Source: an uncultured Clostridia bacterium
GTDB taxonomy: Bacteria > Bacillota > Clostridia > Christensenellales > Borkfalkiaceae
DNA length: 13,346 nucleotides
Assembly (NCBI GenBank): GCA_958419945.1
Contig: CATZIC010000054.1
Location: 1-13,346 of the forward strand
Direction: 5' to 3'
Below the pieces are notes generated by a model. It was not told the DNA's origin. It did not search any database and was given only the letters and a program-made list of their open reading frames with translations. Position numbers and translations under genes: made by a program. Below, piece after piece: positions 1 through 5,208 of this stretch (its first letter is position 1; every line of letters starts with the position of its first letter).

Positions 1-618
1 TTTGTAAGTGATACCAAAGTTAAGTGCTGTTACATATTGTCCAATAAGAGTGTCTTCAGCATCTGCATCAGTACCAAAAATAGTTGCAAGGTCAGAGGTC
101 CAAGTTATTTTTGCATACACTTCAAGTGTTCCGGTTTTAGCGGCAAGTTTCAATTCTTCAGCTGTAAATGCATCACCATTTTGCTTGCAAATTTCAACTG
201 TAAAGTGAGCCCAAACTTGATCTTCTGTCAAAGTGTTCGCAGGCATTCCTGTAGCAAATGAAACGGAACCTGTTTCTGGTTTTGTAACTGTAAGTTCAAC
301 CCATGCCTCTACGTCACTCGCATTCGTGATAGTAAGAACTTCAACCGGTGCAGTTGTGTTTGTACGAGCATTAGCTGCAACATAAGTTTCACCAGTGTAA
401 TCAGCTGCCTTGGGTGAAATCATGCTCAAAGAAACTGGCGTTTCAGAGGTTCCTTCAAATGTACCGGTAACAGACCATTTAGCGATCGTTGCTGTTGCTG
501 TTCCGCTACCTGTGCTGGTGTAACGTGCAAATGTGAAACCAACGCAGCAGAAACTTACAAGCGTCAAAACAACCAAAGTAAGCATCATTCTTGAAACAAG
601 TCTTTTGTTTTTAGTCAT
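1..618 (-). CDS. SipW-dependent-type signal peptide surface protein, N-terminal part (gene runs off the left edge)
   Basis: 206 codons are visible and the reading frame is still open at base 1, so the C-terminus lies outside the window. The start ATG (616-618) has an AAGGAG site 8 bases upstream (627-632). The protein starts with a basic stretch (K3, K5, R6, R10), then a long hydrophobic segment at about residues 11-31, followed by ARYTSTGSGTATATIAKW. This ARY/T-rich junction is typical of Bacillota proteins with SipW-dependent-type signal peptides (the TasA/CalY-like group), which are exported and often form surface fibres or matrix. The rest is Thr/Ala/Val-rich and reads as a beta-sandwich secreted domain, with only a few cysteines. 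The dedicated signal peptidase gene is not in the window. Assignment to the signal-peptide class is solid; a fibre or matrix role is inference. Confidence 0.85.
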   Translation of the reverse strand, partial: MTKNKRLVSRMMLTLVVLTLVSFCCVGFTFARYTSTGSGTATATIAKWSVTGTFEGTSETPVSLSMISPKAADYTGETYVAANARTNTTAPVEVLTITNASDVEAWVELTVTKPETGSVSFATGMPANTLTEDQVWAHFTVEICKQNGDAFTAEELKLAAKTGTLEVYAKITWTSDLATIFGTDADAEDTLIGQYVTALNFGITYK

Positions 619-662
619 TGTAGTATCTCCTTTATAGGTCAAATATAGATAATTTATTCAAA

Positions 663-688
663 ACGTTTCTGTATGGCTAAAGAAACGT
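663..688. promoter_or_regulatory. 8-bp inverted repeat upstream of the SipW-type gene
   Basis: ACGTTTCT (663-670) and AGAAACGT (681-688) form a perfect 8-bp inverted repeat with a 10-base spacer, 45 bases upstream of the start codon. It could be an operator or a hairpin in the leader. I see no clean -35/-10 pair nearby, so the regulator and exact role are unknown. Confidence 0.35.
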
Positions 689-807
689 CTGAGCCGTAAT
701 AAATTGTAGCGGTCGCCCGCTCCTGAATGTCGTGCGCCCGACGGATTGTCTGAACGCCGCCACAAAGCGAGTACCCCCACAAACTTTCAACTTCCACAAA
801 CTTATCG

Positions 808-846
808 TTTCCCGCCCACCCCATAAACTAACAGTAGGCGGCGCTT
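808..846 (+). repeat. Repeat E copy 1
   Basis: Core TTTCCCGCCCACCC followed by CATAAACTAACAGTAGGCGGCG. The best match is an inverted copy at 2109-2146, which shares TTTCCCGCCCACCC and ACTAACA. Weaker same-strand copies lie at 1909-2026. Function unknown. Confidence 0.5.
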
Positions 847-902
847 AATATGTGGAGTTTGTAGTATTGAGATTGGAGCTTTCCCGCAAGAAAATTCCTT
901 CC

Positions 903-938
903 CGTCATTGCGAGGCGCGAAGCGCCGTGGCAATCCAG
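903..938 (+). repeat. Repeat A copy 1 (36 bp)
   Basis: Imperfect palindrome starting CGTCATTGCGAGGCGCGAAG and ending GTGGCAATCCAG. It can fold as ATTGC/GCAAT outside GGCGC-gaa-GCGCC. The same 36 bp recur unchanged at 1205-1240 and 1546-1581. This CATTGCGAG...GGCAATCC type is a widespread kind of bacterial palindromic repeat. Confidence 0.85.
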
Positions 939-962
939 AAAATTTTAATAATTACTTCAAAT

Positions 963-1034
963 CCTTGTTCGGCTCATTTGTGCAAAGGGAGCTGGCACGT
1001 ACGTGCCAGAGGGATTGTCCGTTCGCCTGCGAAC
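963..1034 (+). repeat. Repeat B copy 1 plus small hairpin
   Basis: Contains GGCTCATTTGTGCAAAGGGA, then the perfect 14-bp palindrome GGCACGTACGTGCC (994-1007), then AGAGGGATTGTCC and a second hairpin GTTCGcctgCGAAC (1021-1034). Copies at 1116, 1449, 1797, 10365 and 10554 keep the architecture while the inner stem changes. Confidence 0.8.
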
Positions 1035-1055
1035 TTCAATATAATTCGCCCTTTC

Positions 1056-1091
1056 CGTCATTGCGAGTCGCAAAGCGCCGTGGCAATCCAG
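1056..1091 (+). repeat. Repeat A copy 2 (diverged)
   Basis: 36 bp with the A-family ends (CGTCATTGCGAG and GTGGCAATCCAG) but a changed inner arm (GTCGC-aaa-GCGCC) that no longer pairs fully. It follows B copy 1, giving the order B, small hairpin, A. Confidence 0.8.
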
Positions 1092-1115
1092 ACACCAAAC
1101 TTAATCTAGCGTCAG

Positions 1116-1182
1116 CTTGGCACCCTTGTGCAAAGGGAGCTGGCACGTATGTGCCTGTGGGATTGTCCGTTCGCCTGCGAAC
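1116..1182 (+). repeat. Repeat B copy 2 plus small hairpin
   Basis: Same architecture as copy 1: AAGGGAGCTGG, inner stem GGCACGTATGTGCC (1142-1155), GTGGGATTGTCC, then the hairpin GTTCGCCTGCGAAC (1169-1182). A repeat A copy follows at 1205. Confidence 0.8.
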
Positions 1183-1204
1183 TTCAATAAAATTCCTCCT
1201 TTTT

Positions 1205-1240
1205 CGTCATTGCGAGGCGCGAAGCGCCGTGGCAATCCAG
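1205..1240 (+). repeat. Repeat A copy 3 (36 bp)
   Basis: Identical over 36 bp to the copies at 903-938 and 1546-1581. It begins the tandem unit that recurs 341 bp further on, and is followed by ACACCAAACTTAATTCTACG, which is also repeated after copy 4. Confidence 0.85.
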
Positions 1241-1265
1241 ACACCAAACTTAATTCTACGCCCGC

Positions 1266-1418
1266 AAAAAGTCCCCCTATAAGTCGATTCAAGAAGCAAA
1301 TTTGCTTGCTTGCAAAGGCAAATTTACGCCGTCGACAAATTAGGTGTCATACAGCAAGCTTGCTTAGGTGTGCAAAACACACCAATCGGGTATCTACCCG
1401 AAGTATGGCACCTAATTT
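1266..1418 (+). repeat. Repeat C copy 1 (multibranched element) with repeat D at its 5' end
   Basis: Begins with a D core (1266-1290). GTCGA (1283-1287) can pair with TCGAC (1332-1336), enclosing GCAAATTTGC/GCAAATTTAC (1296-1305/1318-1327). Next is a 16-bp outer stem, 1337-1352 with 1403-1418, containing one wobble. It encloses three consecutive hairpins: AGCAAGCTTGCT (1353-1364), GGTGTG/CACACC (1367-1383) and TCGGGTA-tc-TACCCGA (1386-1401). The outer stem plus three arms forms a cloverleaf-like four-way junction. It is not a tRNA: there is no T-loop or anticodon arm. Function unknown. Confidence 0.75.
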
Positions 1419-1448
1419 TTTATCACAACTTTTTATAATTTTTTGTAT

Positions 1449-1505
1449 CCTTGTTCGGCTCCTTTGTGTAAAGTGAGCTGGCACGTATGTGCCTGAGGGA
1501 TTGTC
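1449..1505 (+). repeat. Repeat B copy 3
   Basis: CCTTGTTCGGCTCCTTTGTG, then AGTGAGCTGG, inner stem GGCACGTATGTGCC and TGAGGGATTGTC. The small GTTCG hairpin found after copies 1 and 2 is missing; a D element follows directly. Confidence 0.75.
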
Positions 1506-1541
1506 AAAAGTTAGGCTATAAGCCCGTTTTCACTATATTTT
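1506..1541 (+). repeat. Repeat D copy 2
   Basis: AAAAGTTAGGCTATAAGCCCG followed by TTTTCACTATATTTT. Its closest match is at 10702-10739, where the same 3' half again precedes a repeat A copy. Confidence 0.7.
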
Positions 1542-1545
1542 CTAC

Positions 1546-1581
1546 CGTCATTGCGAGGCGCGAAGCGCCGTGGCAATCCAG
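1546..1581 (+). repeat. Repeat A copy 4 (36 bp)
   Basis: Identical to copy 3, exactly 341 bp downstream of it. Start of the second tandem unit. Confidence 0.85.
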
Positions 1582-1606
1582 ACACCAAACTTAATTCTAC
1601 GCCCGC

Positions 1607-1763
1607 AAAAAGTCCCCCTATAAGTCGATTCAAGAAGCAAATTTGCTTGCTTGCAAAGGCAAATTTACGCCGTCGACAAATTAGGAGTCATACAGCAAGC
1701 TTGCTTGCTTAGGTGTGCAAAGCACACCAATCGGGTATCTACCCGAAGTATGGCACCTAATTT
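1607..1763 (+). repeat. Repeat C copy 2 with repeat D at its 5' end
   Basis: Nearly identical to copy 1, offset by 341 bp and carrying a 4-base TTGC insertion in the first arm (AGCAAGCTTGCTTGCT). The outer stem ends with GTATGGCACCTAATTT (1748-1763). One outer-stem position changed from T to A (TTAGGAGTCAT), leaving a mismatch. Confidence 0.75.
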
Positions 1764-1796
1764 TTTATTACAACTTTTTTAATAATTACTTCAAAT

Positions 1797-1853
1797 CCTT
1801 ATTCGGCTCCTTTGTGCAAAGGGAGCTGGCATGTACGTGCCTGATGGATTGTC
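1797..1853 (+). repeat. Repeat B copy 4
   Basis: CCTTATTCGGCTCCTTTGTG, CAAAGGGAGCTGG, inner stem GGCATGTACGTGCC (one wobble) and TGATGGATTGTC. It ends the second tandem unit; no small hairpin or A copy follows. Confidence 0.75.
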
Positions 1854-1908
1854 AAACGACACCGACCAACCCCCATAGCACACGTATACTTCCCAATAAT
1901 CCAACCTT

Positions 1909-2026
1909 CCGTTTCCCTCCCACCCATAAACTTCCGCACGGTGCCATTTATAAAATTACTCTAATTCCTTGTGCCGTAAGCACTTCCCCCCTTCCACCCC
2001 ATAGACCGACAAACGGTGTCGTTACA
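1909..2026 (+). repeat. Two degenerate repeat E copies
   Basis: First part: CCGTTTCCCTCCCACCCATA, then CTTCCGCACGGTGCCATT. Second part: CTTCCACCCCATAGACCGAC, then AAACGGTGTCGTT. Both resemble E copy 1 at 808-846 in order (pyrimidine-rich CCCACC block, ATAAAC/ATAGAC, then a GGTG-C block) but are clearly diverged. Confidence 0.35.
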
Positions 2027-2028
2027 AT

Positions 2029-2063
2029 TTCATTCTCCCGTCGCTTTGCAACGGGAGAATGAA
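2029..2063. repeat. 13-bp perfect hairpin
   Basis: TTCATTCTCCCGT (2029-2041) pairs perfectly with ACGGGAGAATGAA (2051-2063) around a 9-base loop. Neither strand has a T-run after it, so an intrinsic terminator is unlikely. It sits at the end of the E-type repeats. Confidence 0.65.
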
Positions 2064-2108
2064 TAAGAGTGGTTTTGAAATAAAACTAACAAAACACTTT
2101 TGTATACA

Positions 2109-2146
2109 AACGGTGCCATTGTTAGTACGTAGGGTGGGCGGGAAAG
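2109..2146 (-). repeat. Repeat E copy, inverted
   Basis: Read on the minus strand it gives CTTTCCCGCCCACCC, then TACGTACTAACAATGGCACCG, which aligns with E copy 1 at 808-846. Confidence 0.5.
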
Positions 2147-2177
2147 CGCAAGACAAAATAATTACTTTGTTTATGTG

Positions 2178-2381
2178 GGCTGAAACAGCCTATCGGCACC
2201 GCTCATTATATTTTCCGCAGGCAAAAATATAACAGCCTTCGAGATCCCCAAAGGCTGCAAACTTCTGATAATTTTCTAAATCCACAATGCGACTTGTCGC
2301 ATTTCATACGGCTGTAAGCCTTATTTCATAGCGCCAACTATTTCACTCGCCAAAGGCGAATTTCATTGCGCCGCCAGGCGC
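2178..2381. repeat. Array of small hairpins with TTTCAT spacers
   Basis: Successive short inverted repeats: GGCTG-aaa-CAGCC (2178-2190), TATATTTT/AAAATATA (2207-2231), CAGCCTT/AAGGCTG (2233-2257), AATGCGAC-tt-GTCGCATT (2286-2303), GGCT-gta-AGCC (2310-2320), CGCC-aaa-GGCG (2348-2358) and GCGCC-gcca-GGCGC (2368-2381). The last four are separated by ATTTCAT-like spacers. A degenerate version lies at 10811-10882. Function unknown; the whole array lies just 3' of the PPTase gene. Confidence 0.65.
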
Positions 2382-2383
2382 TC

Positions 2384-2407
2384 TAATCGACCTATAGCCC
2401 CACTTTT
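2384..2407 (-). repeat. Repeat D copy 4, overlapping the PPTase stop codon
   Basis: Minus strand: AAAAGTGGGGCTATAGGTCG plus ATTA. The gene reads through it as K-V-G-L-stop, the TAG coming from the conserved CTATAG core. Confidence 0.8.
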
Positions 2408-3135
2408 AGATTTTTGCTTAGGTCTACAAAATACAGTTTCCCGTCCGTCTTACACCCCGAACATACAGCAAGCATATATCTTTCCCCATCTTGCGACAGT
2501 TCCAAATCATAATCCACTTCACACCCCGAAAACTCCGAAACTGCAAACCCGCCTTCCTGCACTACGCAGGCATACTTCGTATCGGCGATATCTATTTCGA
2601 CCTTACTCGGAACAAAAGTACTTAAATTGCTACGTTTAAAATTACTTTCTTTTCCCGTCCAAAGCTCAATTAACCGACCTATAGACGGACTTTTATATAA
2701 TTTTTTTTCGGAATCTGTCCCAATCTTATCTAAAAATTTGAAAGGATCTTTCACCATTTTTATAAAATGACTTTGACTTTCGATATCCACACCGACGGGC
2801 GCGTCCGATAGCCCAACGCAAACAAGATTACCCGAATGAGAAATTGAAAAGAAAAACTCACCCGTAGTCCATTTTCCGTTTATCTTTTTAAATGTAAATT
2901 CTTCAATTCTTTTATTAAGCGTATCACGTATGGCATACTCAAGTAACTTCCAGGAAGTTTGTTTTTGCGCCTTTAAATTCGTATCGGTTACGCTGTCAAT
3001 CTCTTGCTGCCTTTCCGGCGGGTAAAACACGGCATTGTCGTCCCCTTTTACAATAGCAAAGTAAAGGCGCAAATAACTTGCCGCACGCCTTTCATTGCCT
3101 GTCATATTCCCGTTGAATGTGCCCTTTTCAAACAT
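2392..3135 (-). CDS. 4'-phosphopantetheinyl transferase, Sfp/HetI/AcpT superfamily
   Basis: 247 aa. Enzymes of this family move the phosphopantetheine arm of CoA onto a serine of acyl or peptidyl carrier proteins, in the cytosol. Visible motifs: SISHSGN (98-103), VGVDIE (114-119, with Mg ligands D117 and E119) and LWTGKES (158-164, with the key W, K and E163). Length fits Sfp-type enzymes, but the first ~90 residues are not recognisable. ATG at 3135 is preferred; a GTG at 3147 in frame would add four residues, and neither has a strong ribosome site. Residues 148-155 (KSPSIGRL) are encoded by a copy of dispersed repeat D, and the last four residues plus the stop by another. No carrier protein, NRPS or PKS gene is nearby, so the substrate is unknown. 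A consensus-like promoter with an internal palindrome lies just upstream. Confidence 0.88.
   Translation of the reverse strand: MFEKGTFNGNMTGNERRAASYLRLYFAIVKGDDNAVFYPPERQQEIDSVTDTNLKAQKQTSWKLLEYAIRDTLNKRIEEFTFKKINGKWTTGEFFFSISHSGNLVCVGLSDAPVGVDIESQSHFIKMVKDPFKFLDKIGTDSEKKLYKSPSIGRLIELWTGKESNFKRSNLSTFVPSKVEIDIADTKYACVVQEGGFAVSEFSGCEVDYDLELSQDGERYMLAVCSGCKTDGKLYFVDLSKNLKVGL
2669..2694 (-). repeat. Repeat D copy 5, inside the PPTase coding sequence
   Basis: Minus strand: AAAAGTCCGTCTATAGGTCG followed by GTTAAT. It matches the intergenic copy at 10326 in 20 of the first 21 bases. It is read in frame as K-S-P-S-I-G-R-L, directly before the conserved LWTGKES motif. Confidence 0.8.
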
Positions 3136-3168
3136 AATGTCGCCCACTTAAAGGATTTTTACGCTAAT

Positions 3169-3197
3169 ATTATATCACAGTTTGTGATAAGTCGCAA
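3169..3197 (-). promoter_or_regulatory. PPTase promoter with palindromic operator
   Basis: Minus strand: -35 TTGCGA (3192-3197), 17-base spacer, -10 TATAAT (3169-3174). The spacer and -10 carry a perfect inverted repeat TATCACA-aac-TGTGATA (3173-3189), a good place for a repressor. No known regulator consensus is claimed. A second 8-bp inverted repeat, TTGTTTTG/CAAAACAA (3209-3216/3223-3230), lies just upstream. Confidence 0.7.
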
Positions 3198-3287
3198 TAA
3201 TTTGAATTTTGTTTTGCAATCACAAAACAATAAAGCTTAAAACACACAAATTTTTTACCTTAAAATATAAAATGTTAGTAAAAACAC

Positions 3288-3316
3288 TTGTTTTTTTTAC
3301 AAAAGTTTGCTATCAT
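3288..3316 (+). promoter_or_regulatory. tRNA-Gln promoter
   Basis: -35 TTGTTT (3288-3293), 17-base spacer, -10 TATCAT (3311-3316). The expected transcription start is about a dozen bases before the tRNA 5' end at 3336. Confidence 0.55.
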
Positions 3317-3335
3317 TATCCTTGCAATTAAATAT

Positions 3336-3410
3336 TGGGGATTCGCCAAGCGGTAAGGCTACGGACTCTGACTCCGTCATCCGGGAGTTCAAATCTCTCA
3401 TCCCCAGCCA
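3336..3410 (+). tRNA. tRNA-Gln (anticodon CTG)
   Basis: 75 bases with the 3' CCA encoded. Acceptor stem TGGGGAT/ATCCCCA, D arm GCC-AAGCGGTAA-GGC, anticodon stem ACGGA/TCCGT with loop CTCTGAC (anticodon CTG, reading CAG), and T arm GGGAG-TTCAAAT-CTCTC. The discriminator base is G. Body and anticodon stem are typical of bacterial tRNA-Gln. It stands alone, with its own promoter and terminator. Confidence 0.95.
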
Positions 3411-3411
3411 T

Positions 3412-3450
3412 AAAAACCTAAATCTTCACAACCGAAGATTTAGGTTTTTT
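3412..3450 (+). terminator. Intrinsic terminator after tRNA-Gln
   Basis: A 16-bp perfect stem, AAAAACCTAAATCTTC (3412-3427) with its complement at 3434-3449, 6-base loop, ending in a T-run. It begins two bases after the tRNA. Confidence 0.9.
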
Positions 3451-3539
3451 GTTATGAAATTATCCATAATAACCCGTGCTTTTTTTATTAAGCAAATAAC
3501 CTTCTACTATACAATATTTTCACCCCCCATGACACAAAC

Positions 3540-3581
3540 AAAAAAATCCTTGTCTGAGTTTCTTCAGACAAGGATTTTTTT
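3540..3581 (-). terminator. Intrinsic terminator of rubrerythrin (bidirectional shape)
   Basis: AAAAAATCCTTGTCTGA (3541-3557) pairs perfectly with 3564-3580 around a 6-base loop, with A/T runs on both ends. It lies 24 bases beyond the rubrerythrin stop on the minus strand and could also stop residual transcription from the tRNA side. Confidence 0.85.
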
Positions 3582-3604
3582 GTAAAAGTGCGCTCATACG
3601 CCCA

Positions 3605-4189
3605 TTAGCCTTTGATTATCAAGCCGACCTGACCTTGCTTCGCTCCGCAAACGGGGCAGACGTCAAACGCTTTGTCGCTGTATTCTTCATAGCCGCAACC
3701 TATGCACTTCCACTTAACTTTTTTGTCCTTTTTGTACATAGTGCCCTGAAGCATTTGGTTATGCAAATCCAAAAACAGCTTCTTATGGATCTCTTCGATT
3801 TTTGCAAGTTCGTTAAACAAAAATTCCTCTTTCGGGAATCCTTCCTTCGCGGCTTCTTTAGCAAAAAGCTTGTAATTTTTAACTTCCTTTTCCTCGTCGA
3901 CGGCAGCGAGCCTAAGATTATCCGTCAAATCCCATTTTTCTCTAAAGGGAGTACCTGCGCAAATCTCGATATTGTCGATCTGTTCTTTGCTTGCATTCTG
4001 AATATGAGTGTACAACATCCTTGCGTGGTTGAATTCGTTGTAAACCACTTTGTCCACGATTTCAGCCAAAGCGTTGTAACCATTGTAACGCGCGCCGTAT
4101 TCGATAAACTTATAACGAACCATTGCTTGGCATTCGCTTGAATAACTTCTTGCCAAATTCATAAACGTTTTACTTTCTATTAATTGCAT
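3605..4189 (-). CDS. Rubrerythrin (ferritin-like diiron domain plus rubredoxin domain)
   Basis: 194 aa from the ATG at 4189, which has GGAGGT (4195-4200) 5 bases upstream; a longer in-frame start at 4237 has no such site. Rubrerythrins reduce hydrogen peroxide to water in the cytosol of anaerobes using electrons passed through the rubredoxin iron. The ferritin-like part (about 1-150) shows the expected ligands: E19 in SYSSECQ, E52/H55 in NEFNHA, the acidic group E99-E102, and E132/H135 in IEEIHK. The C-terminal rubredoxin part has CIGC (162-165) and CPVC (178-181). It is a single gene with its own promoter and terminator. The family call is firm; the physiological substrate is inferred. Confidence 0.93.
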   Translation of the reverse strand: MQLIESKTFMNLARSYSSECQAMVRYKFIEYGARYNGYNALAEIVDKVVYNEFNHARMLYTHIQNASKEQIDNIEICAGTPFREKWDLTDNLRLAAVDEEKEVKNYKLFAKEAAKEGFPKEEFLFNELAKIEEIHKKLFLDLHNQMLQGTMYKKDKKVKWKCIGCGYEEYSDKAFDVCPVCGAKQGQVGLIIKG

Positions 4190-4216
4190 AAAACACCTCC
4201 GCATAGTTTGTTGCCT

Positions 4217-4245
4217 TTTACAAAGTTTTTTATACAAACCTTCAA
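4217..4245 (-). promoter_or_regulatory. Possible rubrerythrin promoter
   Basis: Minus strand: TTGAAG (4240-4245), 17 bases, TGTAAA (4217-4222). The match to sigma-A consensus is moderate. No convincing PerR-type palindrome is visible. Confidence 0.4.
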
Positions 4246-4300
4246 TAATTCCTTATCCAAAACACCTATTTTTCAAAGCCAAACAGTCCCACAAAACCAC

Positions 4301-4330
4301 AAAAGTGCCTCTATAGGTCGGTTATTAAGC
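4301..4330 (+). repeat. Repeat D copy 6
   Basis: AAAAGTGCCTCTATAGGTCG then GTTATTAAGC. It lies between the divergent rubrerythrin and membrane-protein genes, about 25 bases upstream of the latter's promoter. Confidence 0.75.
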
Positions 4331-4353
4331 ATTTTCATAATTTTTATTTTCAG

Positions 4354-4382
4354 TTGCAAAAAAACGTTTTATATGTTATAAT
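4354..4382 (+). promoter_or_regulatory. Promoter of the 4406 membrane-protein gene
   Basis: -35 TTGCAA (4354-4359), 17-base spacer, -10 TATAAT (4377-4382). The start codon follows 24 bases later, with an AAGGGA ribosome site between them. Confidence 0.75.
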
Positions 4383-4405
4383 GTAAATGTAAAAGGGAAA
4401 TTATA

Positions 4406-5071
4406 ATGAAACGTTTTCGGTACAAAAACTATTCAAAAATTGAAAATTCAGAAGCTAAAGAAAGGTTCAAACAACTTTCAAAAATTGCAAGGCGGAATCA
4501 AAGAATCAACCGTTTTATTGGTTGGTTTTTGTTTGGTAGCTTTCTTTTTTGGCTTGTGACCTTGCTTGTAGTAGCAATTACTGCGAAATCCTGGATAGCA
4601 AACGAATCTTTAGCGCAATTCGTTAAAATAGTATCTTATGTTTTGCTTTTTCCCTTCCCTATCGTTATGACTGTGCTTAATTATCGCCTTCTACAAAGGT
4701 TTTTCCGACCTGTAGAACTAACTACGCTTACAGCCGAACTGATCTACAAAATCGCCGAACCTTTACGCATTTTCTATAAGGTACCCGAAAAAGATTATAT
4801 CGTTACGAAATGCACTTGTTCATCTTTGGAATGCATGATCGATAAAGACGTTTTGTTGTTTATCTCTAATGGCAAACTTAGAATTACAAACGATTTTTTC
4901 CATTCCAAATACGATTTCGGTTGCTTTGAATTCGAAAAAGAAGAGGTTACCATCAAATATATCAACGACGACGGCAGAATAAGAACCTTGATTCAATCAA
5001 AAGATTTCATTCTCTACTTAGGTAAAAGGGCTAAACCCTTTATCTGCAAACAGTGGCTGAAAAAAGTCTGA
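4406..5071 (+). CDS. Hypothetical membrane protein with two N-terminal helices
   Basis: 221 aa, not recognised. Residues 1-37 are basic and charged. Two membrane helices follow, at about 38-60 (GWFLFGSFLFWLVTLLVV...) and 72-96 (VSYVLLFPFPIVMTV...). The remaining ~125 residues are a soluble domain, predicted cytosolic by the positive-inside pattern. That domain has short beta-like stretches (DVLLFISNGKLRI, EVTIKYINDDGRIRTLIQ, DFILYLG) and a CTCSSLEC pair of cysteines near 136-143. The shape suggests a membrane-anchored beta-rich domain, but no activity can be named. The gene stands alone, with a strong promoter and a downstream terminator. Spacing, start and codon use look genuine. Confidence 0.8.
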   Translation: MKRFRYKNYSKIENSEAKERFKQLSKIARRNQRINRFIGWFLFGSFLFWLVTLLVVAITAKSWIANESLAQFVKIVSYVLLFPFPIVMTVLNYRLLQRFFRPVELTTLTAELIYKIAEPLRIFYKVPEKDYIVTKCTCSSLECMIDKDVLLFISNGKLRITNDFFHSKYDFGCFEFEKEEVTIKYINDDGRIRTLIQSKDFILYLGKRAKPFICKQWLKKV

Positions 5072-5090
5072 TTTCAACAAGAAATTTTAC

Positions 5091-5126
5091 AAAAAGTCCG
5101 CCTATAAGCCCGTTATCGGCGCTTTT
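5091..5126 (+). repeat. Repeat D copy 7
   Basis: AAAAAGTCCGCCTATAAGCC, CGTTATCGGCGCTTTT. It lies between two convergent genes, just before their shared terminator. Confidence 0.75.
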
Positions 5127-5154
5127 CGCCAAAAAAAACAATCCCGTGTAAAAC

Positions 5155-5197
5155 AAAAACACCTGCTTAGCATTAGCTAAAAGCAGGTGTTTTTTTT
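5155..5197. terminator. Shared terminator of the membrane-protein and hydrolase genes
   Basis: AAAAACACCTGCTT (5155-5168) pairs perfectly with AAGCAGGTGTTTTT (5181-5194), with T-runs in both directions. It sits between a plus gene ending at 5071 and a minus gene ending at 5209. Confidence 0.88.
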
Positions 5198-5208
5198 GAG
5201 CAAAATTC

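Larger units (their letters stand above)
690..2391. other. Gene-free repeat island (first of two)
   Basis: No convincing protein gene is present between the SipW-type gene and the PPTase gene. Open frames of 60-125 codons in this stretch are made of repeat sequence, lack ribosome sites and recur wherever the same repeats recur. The stretch holds copies of repeat families A (hairpin with CATTGCGAG...GGCAATCC), B (AAGGGAGCTGG...GGATTGTC), C (multibranched element), D (AAAAGTCC-CTATA element) and E (CCCGCCCACCC), plus an array of small hairpins at 2178-2381. The 690-800 part is GC-rich and otherwise unassigned. Confidence 0.8.

Noticed and set aside
715..760. A truncated repeat B copy (CGCTCCTGAATG...GACGGATTGTC)
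   Set aside because: Only the 3' GAnGGATTGTC part matches well; too short to separate from chance in GC-rich sequence.
1337..1418. Repeat C cloverleaf as a tRNA gene
   Set aside because: Outer stem is 16 bp, there is no TTC-type T-loop, no D-loop GG and no 7-base anticodon loop; the arms end in 2-5 base loops.
903..1853. CRISPR array
   Set aside because: Spacing is irregular, the intervening sequence is itself repeated, and no cas gene is present.
852..2062. Open frames of 85-124 codons on the plus strand and one of 63 codons on the minus strand in the first island
   Set aside because: They consist of repeats A, B and C translated, overlap each other in several frames and lack ribosome sites.
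3173..3189. Rex or CRP/FNR-type site at the PPTase promoter
   Set aside because: Rex sites are TTGTGAA...TTCACAA and CRP/FNR sites have TGTGA-N6-TCACA order; here the half-sites are in the opposite order with a 3-base spacer.
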